A stretch of DNA of 64,000 nt from Aneurinibacillus sp. REN35 (GCF_041379945.2 NZ_JBFTXJ020000001.1:372001-436000); one strand, 5' to 3'; positions 8,861-17,443 are shown, numbered from the stretch's first letter. Numbers and translations: made by a program. Notes: generated from the sequence alone by a model not told the origin.

Positions 8861-9628
8861 ATGAGAATCATAATTAACCGCACGTCCGATGGCAAAATTA
8901 CATTGCAGGAAACGTCACATATTGCGATCGTGACCATAAAGCGTCCGCATGCGTATAACGCGCTGACTGCGAATATGTGGAAAGATCTGAAGCAGATTGC
9001 ATGCGAAATTAGGGAGCGCAAGAAGACAAGAGTAGTGATCCTGCGCGGAGGTCCCGGTCAGTTTACCGCAGGTGCCGATATTAAAGAGTTCACGGCAATG
9101 TCCCATAAGGAAGCAAATGAAGTGTTTGGTTTAATGGAAGAAGCGATTACTGCATTTGAGAATTTGCCAATGCCTGTGATTTGTGCTGTGGACGGTCCGG
9201 CTCTAGGTGCGGGCTTTGTGCTTGCGCTAGCCTGTGATATGCGTATCGGTACAGAAAACACCAAGCTTGGCATTCCGGTAGGACGTTTGGGAATTACGCT
9301 CGGCCCTTCATTTGTAAGAAGAATCATTCGGATGATCGGCCAGAGCCGGACAAAGGAATTGGTATATACCAATCGGTTGTACGATTACAAAGAAGCAGTT
9401 CAGCTTGGGTTGCTAAATAAAGTTGTAAAGCAAGAGGATATGGAGACGTATATGCTTGATTTGGCACAACGAATTGCCGAGCAATCACCTAAATCGCTGC
9501 AGGCAGTCAAACAAGCAGCTCGCTTGTGTGAATGGAAAAACGATATTCCGTGGATGTATGCCGATCCTGTAGATTTTGCAGAGGGCTGCCTAGCATTTGC
9601 TGAGAAGCGTTCTCCACAGTTTACATAG
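8861..9628 (+). CDS. Enoyl-CoA hydratase/isomerase family protein
   Basis: A 255-residue crotonase-fold protein. The oxyanion-hole segments are AGADIKEF (near 68-75) and GPALGAGFVLALACDMRI (near 110-127); the Glu-region GRLGITLGPSFVRRIIRMIG is also present. The fold hydrates or isomerises 2-enoyl-CoA thioesters. Start ATG 8861 follows AAGGAG, 34 bases after the GntR gene. It sits with a TRAP importer and a class III CoA-transferase, which fits a pathway in which an imported carboxylic acid is loaded onto CoA and then hydrated. The precise substrate is not readable from sequence. Confidence 0.85.
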   Translation: MRIIINRTSDGKITLQETSHIAIVTIKRPHAYNALTANMWKDLKQIACEIRERKKTRVVILRGGPGQFTAGADIKEFTAMSHKEANEVFGLMEEAITAFENLPMPVICAVDGPALGAGFVLALACDMRIGTENTKLGIPVGRLGITLGPSFVRRIIRMIGQSRTKELVYTNRLYDYKEAVQLGLLNKVVKQEDMETYMLDLAQRIAEQSPKSLQAVKQAARLCEWKNDIPWMYADPVDFAEGCLAFAEKRSPQFT

Positions 9629-9642
9629 GTTCGTCGCAAAAA

Positions 9643-9658
9643 ATGTAAGCGCTTAATA
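9643..9658. promoter_or_regulatory. Catabolite-responsive element (cre, CcpA site)
   Basis: ATGTAAGCGCTTAATA matches the near-palindromic ideal ATGTAAGCGCTTACAT at 14 of 16 positions. It lies 21 bases before the TRAP dctP start, inside the transcription unit, where CcpA could act as a roadblock. Confidence 0.7.
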
Positions 9659-9678
9659 CTATGAGGAGGCTATATGCT

Positions 9679-10746
9679 ATGAAAAGCAGGAAACTATTTT
9701 CCGTTGTTGCGGTTACTCTTTCTTGTGCGCTTCTAGCTGCTTGCGGTCTTGCGAATAAGTCATCCACATCAACGACGGCAGCTTCCGGTAAAAGTGAGTC
9801 CTCATCGACTGTAACGCTAAAGCTATCCCATCAATTTCCGAAAGCCGAGCGAGATAAAGGGGACTTTCGCGGGCAGTTGGCTGTCCGATTTGCAGAAGAG
9901 ATAGAAAAGCGGACAAACGGGTCGATCAAAGTGGAAGTATATCCGTCTTCAGCGTTAGTCAAGCCAAAAGAACAGTGGGATGCGATGCAGCAGGGTGCGC
10001 TTGATATGTCTATTTTCCCGCTGGATTATGCGTCCGGCAAAGTGCCGCAGTTCGACATTTCCTTAATGCCCGCACTCGTTCATAACCATGAGCAGGCGAA
10101 AGCTTGGCAAACAAGTGAAGTCGGTCAAAAGTTGGAAGAGATCAGCGAAAAGAATGGTGTGAAAATTTTGACATGGGTATGGAATGCCGGAGGGATCGGC
10201 AGCAAAGGCGAGCCCATTGTAAAACCGGCTGATCTAAAAAAGGGAATGAAGATGAGAGCGGCCGGCAAACGGGTGGAAGCGATGCTTCAGACGGCAGGTG
10301 CAGGCATTACCTCCATGCCGTCCTCTGAAATCTATTCAGCGTTTCAAACCGGCATTCTAGATGCAGCGGTAACGTCCGCTTCTTCTTTTGCCTCATATAA
10401 ATTGCAGGAGCAGATTAAATCATACGTCTCTCCTAGCGAGAATACGTTCTGGTTTATGTTTGAGCCGTTGGTGATCAGCACCCGTACATTTGAGAAGCTA
10501 ACACCCGAGCAGCAGACCGCGGTAGTCGAGGTGGGAAAATCCCTGCAATCCTTTGCGTACGAGGCGTCTAAAGCTGATGATGATGCGGTAGATAAAGCCT
10601 TTGCTGAGGCGGGAGTGAAAGTTGTACAAATGGACGATGCTTCGTTTACTGAATGGAAGCAGCTCTCCGAACATGTATGGAAGCAATTTGCTAAAGATGT
10701 GGAAGGCGGTCAAGAACTCATTGAGCTGGCTCAAAAAGTAAAATAA
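9679..10746 (+). CDS. dctP: TRAP transporter substrate-binding lipoprotein, DctP family
   Basis: A 355-residue extracytoplasmic solute receptor. The N-terminus is a lipoprotein signal (basic MKSRK, hydrophobic core, lipobox LLAAC), followed by a Ser/Thr-rich linker and the DctP fold with LKLSHQFP, the RFAEEIEKRTNG segment and the carboxylate-site region GMKMRAAGKRVEAML near residue 195, whose Arg is the usual acid-binding residue. Start ATG 9679 lies 9 bases after GAGGAGG; an upstream ATG at 9661 would include the ribosome site. It is followed by dctQ and dctM. The ligand is probably an organic acid. Confidence 0.9.
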   Translation: MKSRKLFSVVAVTLSCALLAACGLANKSSTSTTAASGKSESSSTVTLKLSHQFPKAERDKGDFRGQLAVRFAEEIEKRTNGSIKVEVYPSSALVKPKEQWDAMQQGALDMSIFPLDYASGKVPQFDISLMPALVHNHEQAKAWQTSEVGQKLEEISEKNGVKILTWVWNAGGIGSKGEPIVKPADLKKGMKMRAAGKRVEAMLQTAGAGITSMPSSEIYSAFQTGILDAAVTSASSFASYKLQEQIKSYVSPSENTFWFMFEPLVISTRTFEKLTPEQQTAVVEVGKSLQSFAYEASKADDDAVDKAFAEAGVKVVQMDDASFTEWKQLSEHVWKQFAKDVEGGQELIELAQKVK

Positions 10747-10767
10747 GCCAATAAGGGGCTGATCGAT

Positions 10768-11349
10768 ATGGATGAAGAAATGCTAAAGAAAAGGCCGGGG
10801 GTAATCCGCTTCATTGACATGCTAAGCGAATGGAGCGGATATCTCAGCGGGGGAGCGGTTCTGATTTCTACGTTAATTATTGTCCATGAAGTCGTTATGC
10901 GTTACTTTTTTGCTCAGCCGGCCATTTGGCAAATTGAAATCAGCATGTATTTGCTTTTGTTTACTTCTTTTGTCGGTGCCTCGTATGGATTAAAGCATGA
11001 TGCTCATGTAGGGATTGACCTTCTCGTTAGCAAATTAGCGCCTCGCGCCCAGAAAAAGATGCGTATGTTTACATCGCTGCTCTGCATAGGGCTAACCATT
11101 CTAATCGGTTGGCGTGCAGGTGTACTGTGGTTGGAAGCGTATGAAAATGGCTGGCGCGCCGAATCGCTTATTTCTACACCGCTCAGTATTCCGTATATCG
11201 CTCTCCCGCTGGGCATGCTTCTGATGACGCTTCAGTTCATTGTTCTGCTGTATGAAGATTGGAGTTGGTTGAAAGCGCATACATCATCGCGTACTAATGA
11301 AACGGCGGAAGTGCAAAGCATGCGGAAAGAGAAGATGAAAACGAGCTGA
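10768..11349 (+). CDS. dctQ: TRAP transporter small permease, DctQ family
   Basis: A 193-residue membrane protein with four predicted helices (about residues 18-42, 50-75 with the WQIEISMYLLLF core, 92-112, 135-160) and a hydrophilic tail. The HDAHVGIDLL segment is typical of DctQ. DctQ stabilises the large permease and links it to the receptor. It starts 21 bases after dctP at an ATG preceded by AAGGGG. The loaded tail (many Lys/Glu after residue 170) is longer than in many homologues and has no assigned role. Confidence 0.88.
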   Translation: MDEEMLKKRPGVIRFIDMLSEWSGYLSGGAVLISTLIIVHEVVMRYFFAQPAIWQIEISMYLLLFTSFVGASYGLKHDAHVGIDLLVSKLAPRAQKKMRMFTSLLCIGLTILIGWRAGVLWLEAYENGWRAESLISTPLSIPYIALPLGMLLMTLQFIVLLYEDWSWLKAHTSSRTNETAEVQSMRKEKMKTS

Positions 11350-11363
11350 GAAGGAGGGAATGT

Positions 11364-12695
11364 ATGAGTTCGCTTGCGATTGGGGCAGGAATCGGATTTT
11401 TTGCGCTGCTGGTAATGGTGTCAGGGATGCCGATTGCGTTTGCGCTGGGCATTACCGCGGTTGCTTCCATGCTGTTGTTTTTAGAGATGGATCAGGTCAA
11501 TATGTTAGCCAATTTCCTATACAGTTCACTCGATGATTTCGCTGTTCTCTCCATTCCGTTATTCATCTTTATGGGGGCGGTCTTTTCTGGTTCAAAAGCC
11601 AGCACCGATTTGTTTGAGGCCGTGCAGCGCTGGCTGGGTTGGCTTCCGGGCGGTATGGCCATCAGCAGCATTGCCGCATCCGCCATCTTTGCCGCCATAT
11701 CAGGTTCAAGTCCAGCCACGGCAGCAGCAATTGGTGGGGCCGCCATTCCAGAAATGAAGAGACGAGGCTACTCCAATTCCATTGCCGCAGGTGCGATTGT
11801 GGCAGGGGGAACGCTCGGTATTTTGATTCCGCCCAGCGTTACATTGATCCTCTACGGCGTAGCGGTAGAGCAGTCCGTCGGAAAGCTGTTTATTGGCGGC
11901 ATCATTCCCGGTCTGCTGATGACACTGCTTTACTGCTTGTGGGTAGTGATTGCCGTTCGGATGGAAAAGAAGAACATTCAGGTTTCTTCCGACCAATACG
12001 TGGCGGCAATTACACGCTACTCAGCAAAAGAGAGAATGGCCTCGCTTATTCAGTGCATCCCTTTCCTTATTTTAATTGGCGGTGTGCTAGGTTCCTTGTA
12101 TCTTGGCATTGCAACGCCAAGTGAAGCGGCCGCGATTGGGGCATTGCTCGCCTTACTGATCGTTGTTATCCTGTATCGTTCGATGACATGGAAAAAGTTA
12201 ATGGGCATTCTTCTCAGTTCGACGAAAGAAAGCACGATGATTCTATTGATTATGGCATTCTCAGCGCTCTTGGGGACAGTCATGGGATTTCTCTCGATTC
12301 CGCAGGAACTGGCATCCTTGGTTGTAGGTCTTGAATGGAATCGGTGGGTAATCTTCTTCGTCATTAATCTTTTTCTCTTACTTCTCGGTTGCTTTCTTCC
12401 GCCTGCGGCGATCATTTTGATGACGGCTCCCATTTTATATCCGATCATTGTAGGGCTCGGATTCGATCCGATCTGGTTTGGCATTATTATGACCATCAAT
12501 ATGGAAATGGGACTGATTACGCCGCCGGTTGGATTGAATTTGTTCGTCGTCAAAGGAATTGCGCCTGATATTCCGCTCAAAGATATTATTAAAGGCTCCC
12601 TTCCGTATGTGGGTGTGATTGCCGTCTGTATCGTTATTCTTGCCGTATTTCCAGACTTGGTAACCTGGCTGCCAAGTCAAATTATCGGGGAATAA
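11364..12695 (+). CDS. dctM: TRAP transporter large permease, DctM family
   Basis: A 443-residue polytopic protein with 11-12 predicted membrane segments. DctM family features are GMPIAFALG at the N-terminus, AAISGSSPATAAAIGG near residue 112, GGTLGILIPPSVTLILYG, and the C-terminal GLITPPVGLNLFVVKGIA. It forms the Na+-coupled transport channel. Start ATG 11364 follows GAAGGAGGG, 14 bases after dctQ. The complete P-Q-M order indicates a functional TRAP system. Confidence 0.92.
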   Translation: MSSLAIGAGIGFFALLVMVSGMPIAFALGITAVASMLLFLEMDQVNMLANFLYSSLDDFAVLSIPLFIFMGAVFSGSKASTDLFEAVQRWLGWLPGGMAISSIAASAIFAAISGSSPATAAAIGGAAIPEMKRRGYSNSIAAGAIVAGGTLGILIPPSVTLILYGVAVEQSVGKLFIGGIIPGLLMTLLYCLWVVIAVRMEKKNIQVSSDQYVAAITRYSAKERMASLIQCIPFLILIGGVLGSLYLGIATPSEAAAIGALLALLIVVILYRSMTWKKLMGILLSSTKESTMILLIMAFSALLGTVMGFLSIPQELASLVVGLEWNRWVIFFVINLFLLLLGCFLPPAAIILMTAPILYPIIVGLGFDPIWFGIIMTINMEMGLITPPVGLNLFVVKGIAPDIPLKDIIKGSLPYVGVIAVCIVILAVFPDLVTWLPSQIIGE

Positions 12696-12731
12696 GGAAA
12701 GCGGAAATAATGAGAGAAGGAGAGATAGTTC

Positions 12732-13955
12732 ATGGAAAAGAAAAAAGCATTGGAAGGCATTCGCGTATTGGATTTGACGAGGGTGCTGGCAGGACCGTAT
12801 GCTTCGATGGTGTTGGGCGACTTAGGTGCAGAAATCATTAAAATCGAAACGCCGGATGGTGGAGACGATGCACGCGGTTTCGGACCGTTTTTAAATGGAG
12901 AGAGCGTATATTTTATCAGCATTAACCGCAACAAAAAAAGCATTGCTCTGAATTTGAAGAAGGAAGAGGGAAAAGATGTCTTTCGGAAAATGGTAAAGGA
13001 AGCGGATGTTGTGCTGGAGAATTACCGCCCAGGCACGATGGAGAAGCTGGGACTCGGCTATGAAGCGCTGAAAGAAATAAACCCGCGCATCATCTATGCT
13101 TCTAGCTCAGGCTTCGGGCATACAGGTCCCTTCAGCAGCAAGGCCGCATATGATCTCATCGTACAGGGAATGGGAGGAATTATGAGTCTGACCAGTCTGC
13201 AGGAAGGAGGGCCGCCTACACGGGTCGGCGCATCGGTAGGTGACATTACAGCGGGACTGTTCACGGTGATTGGCATTCTGTCTGCGCTGCAGCATAGGAA
13301 TCGTACAGGTGAAGGAGAAAAAGTGGATGTTGCCATGCTGGATTGTCAGGTTGCCATTTTGGAGAATGCGATCGCCAGATATGCCGTAACAGGTACTTCG
13401 CCAAAGGCGACAGGAAATCGCCACCCGTCCATTACGCCGTTTGCCGTCTTTAAAGCGCAGGATGATTATATTGTCGTCGCCGCAGGCAATGACCAGCTAT
13501 GGCGGAAATGGTGTACGGTAGTCGGGCGTGCTGAGCTGGCGGAGGATTCCCGCTTTGCGACCAATATGCTGCGCACCGATCATTGGACGGAGCTGGAGCC
13601 GATTATGCAAGAGGTGATCGAGCAGCGAACGGTAGACGAATGGCTTGGGATATTTGAAGCGGCGGGTATTCCGTCAAGCTGCATCAATGATGTAGAGAAG
13701 GTCGTCCAACATCCGCAGGTGCTGGCCCGGGAGATGATTGTTCATCAGGAGCATCCAACCGCTGGCCGCATCATGATGCCGGGCATTCCGATTAAACTCT
13801 CTACAGCGCCCGGAAGCATCGACCTGCCTGCTCCTGGCTTAGGAGAGCATACGGAAACGGTTTTACAGGAGATATTGGGGTATACAGGCGAGGAGATTGA
13901 GCAACTACGAAGTGCAGGTGTGATATATAACGAAGTGCATAAGGTAGTAAAATAG
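12732..13955 (+). CDS. Class III CoA-transferase (CaiB/BaiF/formyl-CoA transferase family)
   Basis: A 407-residue family III CoA-transferase. The N-terminal LEGIRVLDLTRVLAGPYASM, LGDLGAEIIKIE, the VVLENYRPGTMEKLGLGYEAL block with the expected catalytic Asp region downstream (LIVQGMGG), and GITAGL-type GDITAGLF are characteristic. These enzymes move CoA between carboxylates such as formate/oxalate, carnitine, succinate/itaconate or aromatic acids. Being co-transcribed with a TRAP importer and an enoyl-CoA hydratase, it probably activates the imported acid. Start ATG 12732 follows AGAAGGAG. It is the last gene before a terminator. Confidence 0.9.
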   Translation: MEKKKALEGIRVLDLTRVLAGPYASMVLGDLGAEIIKIETPDGGDDARGFGPFLNGESVYFISINRNKKSIALNLKKEEGKDVFRKMVKEADVVLENYRPGTMEKLGLGYEALKEINPRIIYASSSGFGHTGPFSSKAAYDLIVQGMGGIMSLTSLQEGGPPTRVGASVGDITAGLFTVIGILSALQHRNRTGEGEKVDVAMLDCQVAILENAIARYAVTGTSPKATGNRHPSITPFAVFKAQDDYIVVAAGNDQLWRKWCTVVGRAELAEDSRFATNMLRTDHWTELEPIMQEVIEQRTVDEWLGIFEAAGIPSSCINDVEKVVQHPQVLAREMIVHQEHPTAGRIMMPGIPIKLSTAPGSIDLPAPGLGEHTETVLQEILGYTGEEIEQLRSAGVIYNEVHKVVK

Positions 13956-13960
13956 AAGGG

Positions 13961-13994
13961 AAGGCCGTGCGATACATTTCGTACGGTCTTTTTT
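13961..13994 (+). terminator. Terminator after the TRAP/CoA-transferase operon
   Basis: Stem GGCCGTGCGA / TCGTACGGTC (with G-U pairs) followed by six T. Confidence 0.8.
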
Positions 13995-14045
13995 CATATA
14001 GAGTTTCAGAGTGTGAGAACGCTTCATTAAATACTGCGGGGAATT

Positions 14046-14189
14046 GTGCCGTATCGCCTCGATCATGTATTGCTTACTGGAGATGATGTAGAGACTGTCA
14101 CCCGCTTTTTTATGGAAGTATTAGACTTTCACCAGAGCGAAAAAATTATGACCGTAGATGGAGAGATGATGCTTGCTAGCATCTGCTAG
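14046..14189 (+). pseudogene. Remnant of a VOC/glyoxalase-fold (extradiol-dioxygenase-like) gene
   Basis: A 47-codon frame from GTG 14046 to TAG 14187 reads YRLDHVLLTGDDVETVTRFF then MEVLDFH. This is the first beta-alpha unit of a vicinal-oxygen-chelate protein (metal-ligand His in LDHV). A whole VOC protein needs at least about 110 residues and there is no ribosome site, so it is a decayed N-terminal fragment. Right after the stop the sequence changes to an MFS-transporter fragment. Confidence 0.55.
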
Positions 14190-14355
14190 AAGAGCGGGTA
14201 TCCCCATTCCGCTGGGGACACAGTTCGGCGCGATTATTGCAAGTGGGTTTGCTCCATTGATTTGTACGTTTTTATGGCACGAGCTTGGCAGCGTGTACGC
14301 TGTAAGTCCGGCGGCGGTGATTAACCTTCTTTTCTACGCTGCTGCTTCGAAGTGA
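14185..14355 (+). pseudogene. Remnant of an MFS (MHS-type metabolite/H+ symporter) C-terminal region
   Basis: In a frame ending at TGA 14353, the codons for GTQFGAIIASGFAPLICTFL resemble the conserved TM segment of metabolite:H+ symporters (family pattern RYTG-SLG-QLGAI-GGGFAP-IAT). The preceding RRAGIPIPL corresponds to the cytoplasmic RY(S/T)G motif. Only about 55 residues survive, with no start or ribosome site. It abuts the VOC remnant in another frame and is followed by a terminator that probably belonged to the intact gene. Confidence 0.55.
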
Positions 14356-14435
14356 GGCGACATCAGTCCTTGAAGAGTCGAATGTAGAAGAAGAGAGCAA
14401 AGAGGCAGTATCTGTGTAAAGCTGCACAAAATCAA

Positions 14436-14467
14436 GGGGCCAGGATTGCTTATGTGTCCTGGCCTTT
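14436..14467 (+). terminator. Orphan Rho-independent terminator after the MFS remnant
   Basis: Stem GGCCAGGA / TCCTGGCC with an 11-base loop, then TTT. It probably served the lost transporter gene; reading from the right it could also stop the minus-strand GNAT gene. Confidence 0.65.
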
Positions 14468-14489
14468 ATGCTGCTAGGAAGCAGTGGGA

Positions 14490-14933
14490 TTAAGAGAGAG
14501 GAGCTGGCGAGACATGCAACTGCTTTACAAACGTGAAGTTAGATTTTTCAAATCCCATTTTTTCTTCGTAAAAGCGATGTGCGTCTTCTCTAAAAAAAGC
14601 AGAGGCCAGAGCAATCGTATCGCATCCCTGCTCTTCTCCCCACGATGCGAGGAAGTGAAGCATCTTCTCTCCGTATCCTTTCGAGCGCTTGTCTGCTTTC
14701 GTTACCAGCTCATGCACCCAAATATGTTTGCCATAGTACATGTTATGTAAAACAGCAATGCCTGCCAGTGTAACGATTTCGTCCTGCTCATACAGTGCAA
14801 ACAAGCGGTATCCTTCTTCTTTCATTTGCCTCATAATCGTGATAAATTCGTCCTCCTGAAGCTCTGTGCGCAGGTCGCGCATTACGGGATAGGCAATGCG
14901 CCACTCATCTTCTGAAAAAAATTCTGTAACCAT
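14490..14933 (-). CDS. GNAT-family N-acetyltransferase
   Basis: A 147-residue acetyltransferase. The acetyl-CoA-binding motif A is seen as ELVTKADKRSKGYGEKML (R-x-x-G-Y-G) near residue 85, followed by the typical AxxFFREDAHRFYEEKMGFEK close, in which the FYEEKMGF motif is a GNAT hallmark. It transfers an acetyl group to an unknown amine. Start ATG 14933 follows AGGAGG. The gene is monocistronic and faces the remnants on the other strand. Confidence 0.9.
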   Translation of the reverse strand: MVTEFFSEDEWRIAYPVMRDLRTELQEDEFITIMRQMKEEGYRLFALYEQDEIVTLAGIAVLHNMYYGKHIWVHELVTKADKRSKGYGEKMLHFLASWGEEQGCDTIALASAFFREDAHRFYEEKMGFEKSNFTFVKQLHVSPAPLS

Positions 14934-15130
14934 CCTCTTCCTCCTGTGAACATTGCGAATTTTATTGCTTTTTTAGTGTAGCAGAGAAGAGGGATGGCAA
15001 CCATACGTATAGTTGATAATTTAAGCATAGGTTTATTTGTAAAAAATCTTTCTTTGTTTGCGCTCCTAAAGATAAGATTGACTTGAAGAGGGTAGGAAAA
15101 AGTATATCCTTAAAATAAGGAGGTGGAGGA

Positions 15131-15493
15131 ATGGGAAGAGAGATTGGATTCGATGAAGAAAATGTAATCCTAAAATTGAATGGAGCCACCGGCTTCTTCG
15201 CTTTGAAATTCGAATTGCTACTGCCCTATCATACAATTAAAAGCGTACATGTGGATTATTTTGACGCTCCTCTATGGATGCTTCGGATGCCGGGAACCTC
15301 GGTTCCTCCGCTCAGTATATTTGAAGGAAGCTTCAAATATAAGGATGAGTGGTATTTCCTTTCCTACGAACACAGAGTTCCGCTTGTCATTATAGAATTA
15401 GAAGGACATGAAAAGTATACGTATGTCATTTTTGAGATGGATGATCCTATTGCGGTTACCGCGAGTATCCGAAGGCATAGTAACAAGAAGTAA
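15131..15493 (+). CDS. Hypothetical protein, possible PH-like beta-rich fold
   Basis: A 120-residue protein with a very strong ribosome site (AAGGAGGTGGAGG). No family is recognised with certainty. It is soluble, rich in beta-prone and aromatic residues, with a central GTSVPPLSIFEGSFKYKDEW and LSYEHRVPLVIIELEGHEKY followed by YVIFEMDDP. The pattern of short strands ending in one amphipathic helix resembles small bacterial PH-like (DUF304-type) proteins that read membrane surface features, but this is a weak impression. It is followed by a strong terminator and stands alone. Confidence 0.7.
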   Translation: MGREIGFDEENVILKLNGATGFFALKFELLLPYHTIKSVHVDYFDAPLWMLRMPGTSVPPLSIFEGSFKYKDEWYFLSYEHRVPLVIIELEGHEKYTYVIFEMDDPIAVTASIRRHSNKK

Positions 15494-15503
15494 GCACGAA
15501 AAA

Positions 15504-15548
15504 ACAAGGCAGATTTCTACGCTGGTAGAAGTCTGCCTTGTATGTTTT
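15504..15548. terminator. Strong terminator between converging genes
   Basis: 17-bp stem ACAAGGCAGATTTCTAC / GTAGAAGTCTGCCTTGT (one mismatch) with a 4-base GCTG loop, A tract before and TATGTTTTT after. Confidence 0.85.
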
Positions 15549-15549
15549 T

Positions 15550-15772
15550 CTAATCGATAGCATCAACAGCCATGCTGGTAAGTGTAATTGGTCCCGCAAC
15601 GTTAACCGTACCGCAGCACTTCGCCTGTTAGCTGGTACACGATAAATCTGCTCGATGCGGCTGCGTTGAAGTCAATGGTGCTGAAGGATACTGTATAGAA
15701 GGCTTCTGCAGGAGCCCCTCCTGTCTGATTGCTCGGTTCAGAAGCTTTGTAATCCAGGATAATTTCTGGCAT
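15550..15772 (-). pseudogene. Frameshifted short paralogue of the adjacent exosporium-type protein
   Basis: ATG 15772 has the strong site AAAGGAG and opens MPEIILDYKASEPSNQTGG, clearly related to the MSVIVLDYKASVPSN start of the neighbouring gene. It then jumps to a segment matching the far C-terminal part (FYTVSFSTIDFN against YNVTFSTVDEN), so about 70 central residues are missing. The frame stops at 15602 (56 residues), but one base over, the end resumes as VNVAGPITLTSMAVDAID to TAG 15550, matching IGPVTFSGLAVGTT of the paralogue. So it is an internally deleted copy with a one-base frameshift, or a short variant hit by a sequencing error. Confidence 0.6.
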
Positions 15773-15805
15773 TGCTTTTCACTCCTTTCTTGAAAATCAG
15801 TGTAC

Positions 15806-16270
15806 TTACGTTGTGCCAACTGCCAGGCCGCTAAAAGTAACCGGTCCAATAACCTGAGCAATCGTGAAAACTGCAGGGGCATTATTGGCGATGATGGCTT
15901 GGACGACTAATTTATACACATGAAAACCAGAGGGAACGTTCTCATCAACTGTACTAAAGGTAACGTTATACTCTGTCGGCGAGGCAGGTGCTCTCTGTAC
16001 ACCTTCTAACGTGTTGAAAATTTCTACACCATCCCGATAGATACGGAAAATGACTCCGTTGTTAAAAAGAGAACCTACCGCAGCGCTGATGCTTACATCC
16101 GCTGACAAATACACCCGGTTGTTTGTTGTTGCTGGAGAGACCTGCGGAATAAATAATCCTAAATCAGCAACTTGGAGTTGGCTTGGTATTTGAGGAATGG
16201 GGACAGGGGCGGTTCCACCGAAGGAATTGCTTGGTACGCTGGCTTTATAATCCAATACAATGACAGACAA
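15806..16270 (-). CDS. Exosporium-type (ExsC-like) spore surface protein
   Basis: A 154-residue, Ser/Thr/Val-rich, beta-sandwich-like protein without signal peptide. It starts at TTG 16270 behind AAGGAGG. Repeated hydrophobic strands (VYLSADVSISAAVG, FRIYRDGVEIFNT, YNVTFSTVDENVPSGFHVYKL, VIGPVTFSGLAV) match what I remember of exosporium protein C from Bacillus/Paenibacillus relatives, but that recall is not a database result. Such proteins coat spores. The neighbour at 15550-15772 is a shortened paralogue, showing a local duplication. Mother-cell expression is inferred. Confidence 0.6.
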   Translation of the reverse strand: MSVIVLDYKASVPSNSFGGTAPVPIPQIPSQLQVADLGLFIPQVSPATTNNRVYLSADVSISAAVGSLFNNGVIFRIYRDGVEIFNTLEGVQRAPASPTEYNVTFSTVDENVPSGFHVYKLVVQAIIANNAPAVFTIAQVIGPVTFSGLAVGTT

Positions 16271-16442
16271 TGGCTCTGACCTCCTTTTTATTGTTAATAT
16301 GATTGATTATGAGAATGTATAGAAAATGTGAATAAAATGATAGAAAAAGAGGCAGCTCGCTTGAAGATTTTAAGAAGGAGAAGTTATAGTGAGGAAGAAT
16401 AGGAAGCTTAGAGTTTTATGAGAGATAAGAGGAGGGATTTAT

Positions 16443-17420
16443 TTGGTTATTTCCAAAGGTGGCTGTTCTGTATATCCGATTATGGTACCGGCAAAATATA
16501 ATTTGCGGACCTTTAATTTTTATATAATAGAAGAGGCGGGTGCTTTATCACTGATTGATGCAGGAATCGATACAGATGACTGTTGGGCATCTCTTAATCA
16601 AACGCTGCGTGAAAACGGTTTTAAATTGGGGGACATCAATCAAGTCATTCTTACGCATAATCATGAGGATCATGTCGGACTTTTGAATCGTATTTCTTCT
16701 GTAAAGAATATTCCTATCTATGCCCACAAAGAATCCATTCATCGCTTGAAAAGAGACCCTGCCTTTTTTGCGATGCGCGTTGAATTTTTTGCGCAGCTCT
16801 ATCGGGAAATGGGATGTGAAGCGGCTGGCGAGCAGCAGGTTGAAAAGCTGAGAGAAGCTGTACAAACAAACGAGAGAAGAAAAATCCAGGCGGACATCTT
16901 GCCGCTGGTTAATTCGGATAGAATTGCAGGGATGGAGGTTATTGAGACGCCCGGACATTCGCCAGACCATATGGTGCTGCTGCATGAAGAAAGAAAATGG
17001 TTGTTTTCTGGTGACCATCTGCTTGGACATATCTCAAGTAATGCGCTTGTAGAACCTGATCAAGAGGGACAGCGTATAGCGACATTGGTGCAGTATGTAC
17101 GTTCGCTTAAAAAATGCATGGCTCTTGACGCAGAGACATTATATCCTGGACATGGTCGATTGATTCATAATCATCGAGAATTGATTGAGAGCAGATTGCA
17201 CCGCATTAATGAAAAGGCGGAAAGAATTCGGCAGATGATCCAAAATGGTATGGCAACAGCAGCCCAGCTTGCCTATTCGTATTACAAGGACAAATATAAC
17301 AGTCAATTTTCGCTGGTTATGTCAGAGATTATTGGACACTTGGATTATTTGGAATCACTACATAAGATTAAGAAAGAACGCAAAAACGGTGTATGGCATT
17401 ACCAAGTAATAGCCGTATAA
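16443..17420 (+). CDS. MBL-fold metallo-hydrolase with C-terminal winged helix
   Basis: A 325-residue metallo-beta-lactamase-fold protein. The metal motif HNHEDH is in QVILTHNHEDHVGL near residue 78; further ligands are in IETPGHSPDH, LFSGDHLLG and LYPGHGRLIHNH. The last ~75 residues (SYYKDKYNSQFSLVMSEIIGHLDYLESL) look like the winged-helix tail found in many MBL hydrolases that act on thioesters or lactones. Start TTG 16443 follows GGAGGG; the first ATG downstream would cut strand one. Monocistronic; substrate unknown. Confidence 0.85.
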   Translation: MVISKGGCSVYPIMVPAKYNLRTFNFYIIEEAGALSLIDAGIDTDDCWASLNQTLRENGFKLGDINQVILTHNHEDHVGLLNRISSVKNIPIYAHKESIHRLKRDPAFFAMRVEFFAQLYREMGCEAAGEQQVEKLREAVQTNERRKIQADILPLVNSDRIAGMEVIETPGHSPDHMVLLHEERKWLFSGDHLLGHISSNALVEPDQEGQRIATLVQYVRSLKKCMALDAETLYPGHGRLIHNHRELIESRLHRINEKAERIRQMIQNGMATAAQLAYSYYKDKYNSQFSLVMSEIIGHLDYLESLHKIKKERKNGVWHYQVIAV

Positions 17421-17443
17421 TACCGCAGCGTAGTGCTTACTAT

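Noticed and set aside
16609-16622. A cre-like TGAAAACGGTTTTA inside the MBL hydrolase gene
   Set aside because: Internal to coding sequence, last bases off consensus, no operon to control.
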